DNA of 64,000 nt from assembly GCA_020091685.1 (NCBI GenBank), contig CM034602.1:612551-676550 (forward strand), read 5' to 3'. This document shows, in pieces, positions 63,491 through 64,000 of this stretch (position 1 is the first letter of the stretch; each line of letters begins with the position of its first letter). The stretch comes from Lutjanus erythropterus (taxonomy: Eukaryota; Chordata; Actinopteri; Lutjaniformes; Lutjanidae). The position numbers and the translations under genes were made by a program. A model generated the notes under the pieces. It saw only the letters and a program-made list of their open reading frames with translations. It had not been told where the DNA came from and made no database searches.

Positions 63491-64000
63491 TAACATAAAA
63501 CTAACAATTTTGCACATTTAACAACATTATTGTTTCTGGTAACGTAAAATAACAAAATGATTTCTGTTGCCTAAAACTAATCAAACTGCGACTGTTTCAC
63601 TGACTGAACATCATCTTTATTTTTGTTACCATGACGATGAGGGTCACCTGACGAGGGATCTGCTCTCCACAGAACGTCATGGGACAAACTGGCGAATCAC
63701 CTGCAGGTTATTTGAAATTATAGTTGTGTCATTCGTACGCAGATTGAAGAGACCTGATTGGTGCAGGACACACACTGATGAAACTGAAATCCATCTTCTC
63801 ATCTGGCTCCTAAAATGTTGTAATGCACCTTTAATATGAAGTAGTTAGTATGAAACAGTCGTTAATATTGACGACCGACTATAAATAAACTCTGTAATCG
63901 CTTTAAATTAGACGAGTGTAAGACATACTGACAAACATCTGGTTTTACATGACAAATAAATTCACATGAATGTAGAGAAACAATGTGTATAATTATTAAA

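Larger units (their letters stand above)
58851..64000. other. Gene-free right flank
   Basis: No coding exon is supported. The stretch holds a GGTTCTAGAACC-rich element copy (58905-59620), short interspersed fragments and a satellite-like array (62780-63490). Isolated open frames below 95 codons have no family similarity that I recognise. Confidence 0.65.

Overview
The window looks like vertebrate, most probably teleost fish, genomic DNA. It holds compact multi-exon genes with GT-AG introns, very abundant CA/GT and CAGACA-type arrays, AT-rich introns and many short interspersed repeats. Five protein-coding genes can be reconstructed exon by exon against families I recognise. No rRNA, tRNA, CRISPR or prokaryotic feature was seen. 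Species cannot be fixed from the sequence alone.

Layout, left to right. (1) A TAF4-family TFIID subunit gene on the minus strand, 5' five coding exons, 143-4694, running off the left edge. (2) A 1.5 kb divergent intergenic/promoter region. (3) lsm14a on the plus strand, 6176-17462, ten coding exons, fully open (467 codons plus stop). (4) A 3' UTR and an 8 kb gene-poor, repeat-rich stretch. (5) fcsk (L-fucose kinase) on the plus strand, 26202 to about 45260, over 20 exons with conserved splice sites but frequent single-base frameshifts. (6) commd9 on the minus strand, 47311-52233, six exons, tail-to-tail with fcsk. (7) sh3gl3-like endophilin A on the plus strand, 53346-58522, ten exons, head-to-head with commd9. 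(8) A gene-free right flank with mobile-element remnants and a 0.7 kb satellite at 62780-63490.

The genes do not form one pathway: transcription initiation (TAF4), mRNA repression in P-bodies (LSM14A), fucose salvage (FCSK), endosomal recycling (COMMD9) and membrane curvature in endocytosis (SH3GL3). The two divergent pairs, taf4/lsm14a and commd9/sh3gl3, are each separated by 1.1-1.5 kb. TAF4 next to an LSM14 gene recalls human TAF4-LSM14B and may be an old paralogon.

The most unusual signals are structural. Long tandem arrays end exactly at 3' splice sites in at least eight introns. Frameshifts are confined to roughly 28.8-54.8 kb, while genes on both sides are intact. fcsk exon 2 is present in two diverged copies. 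There are also several repeat families with multiple copies inside the window, among them a foldback element, a GCTAGC-rich composite and a GGTTCTAGAACC-rich element.
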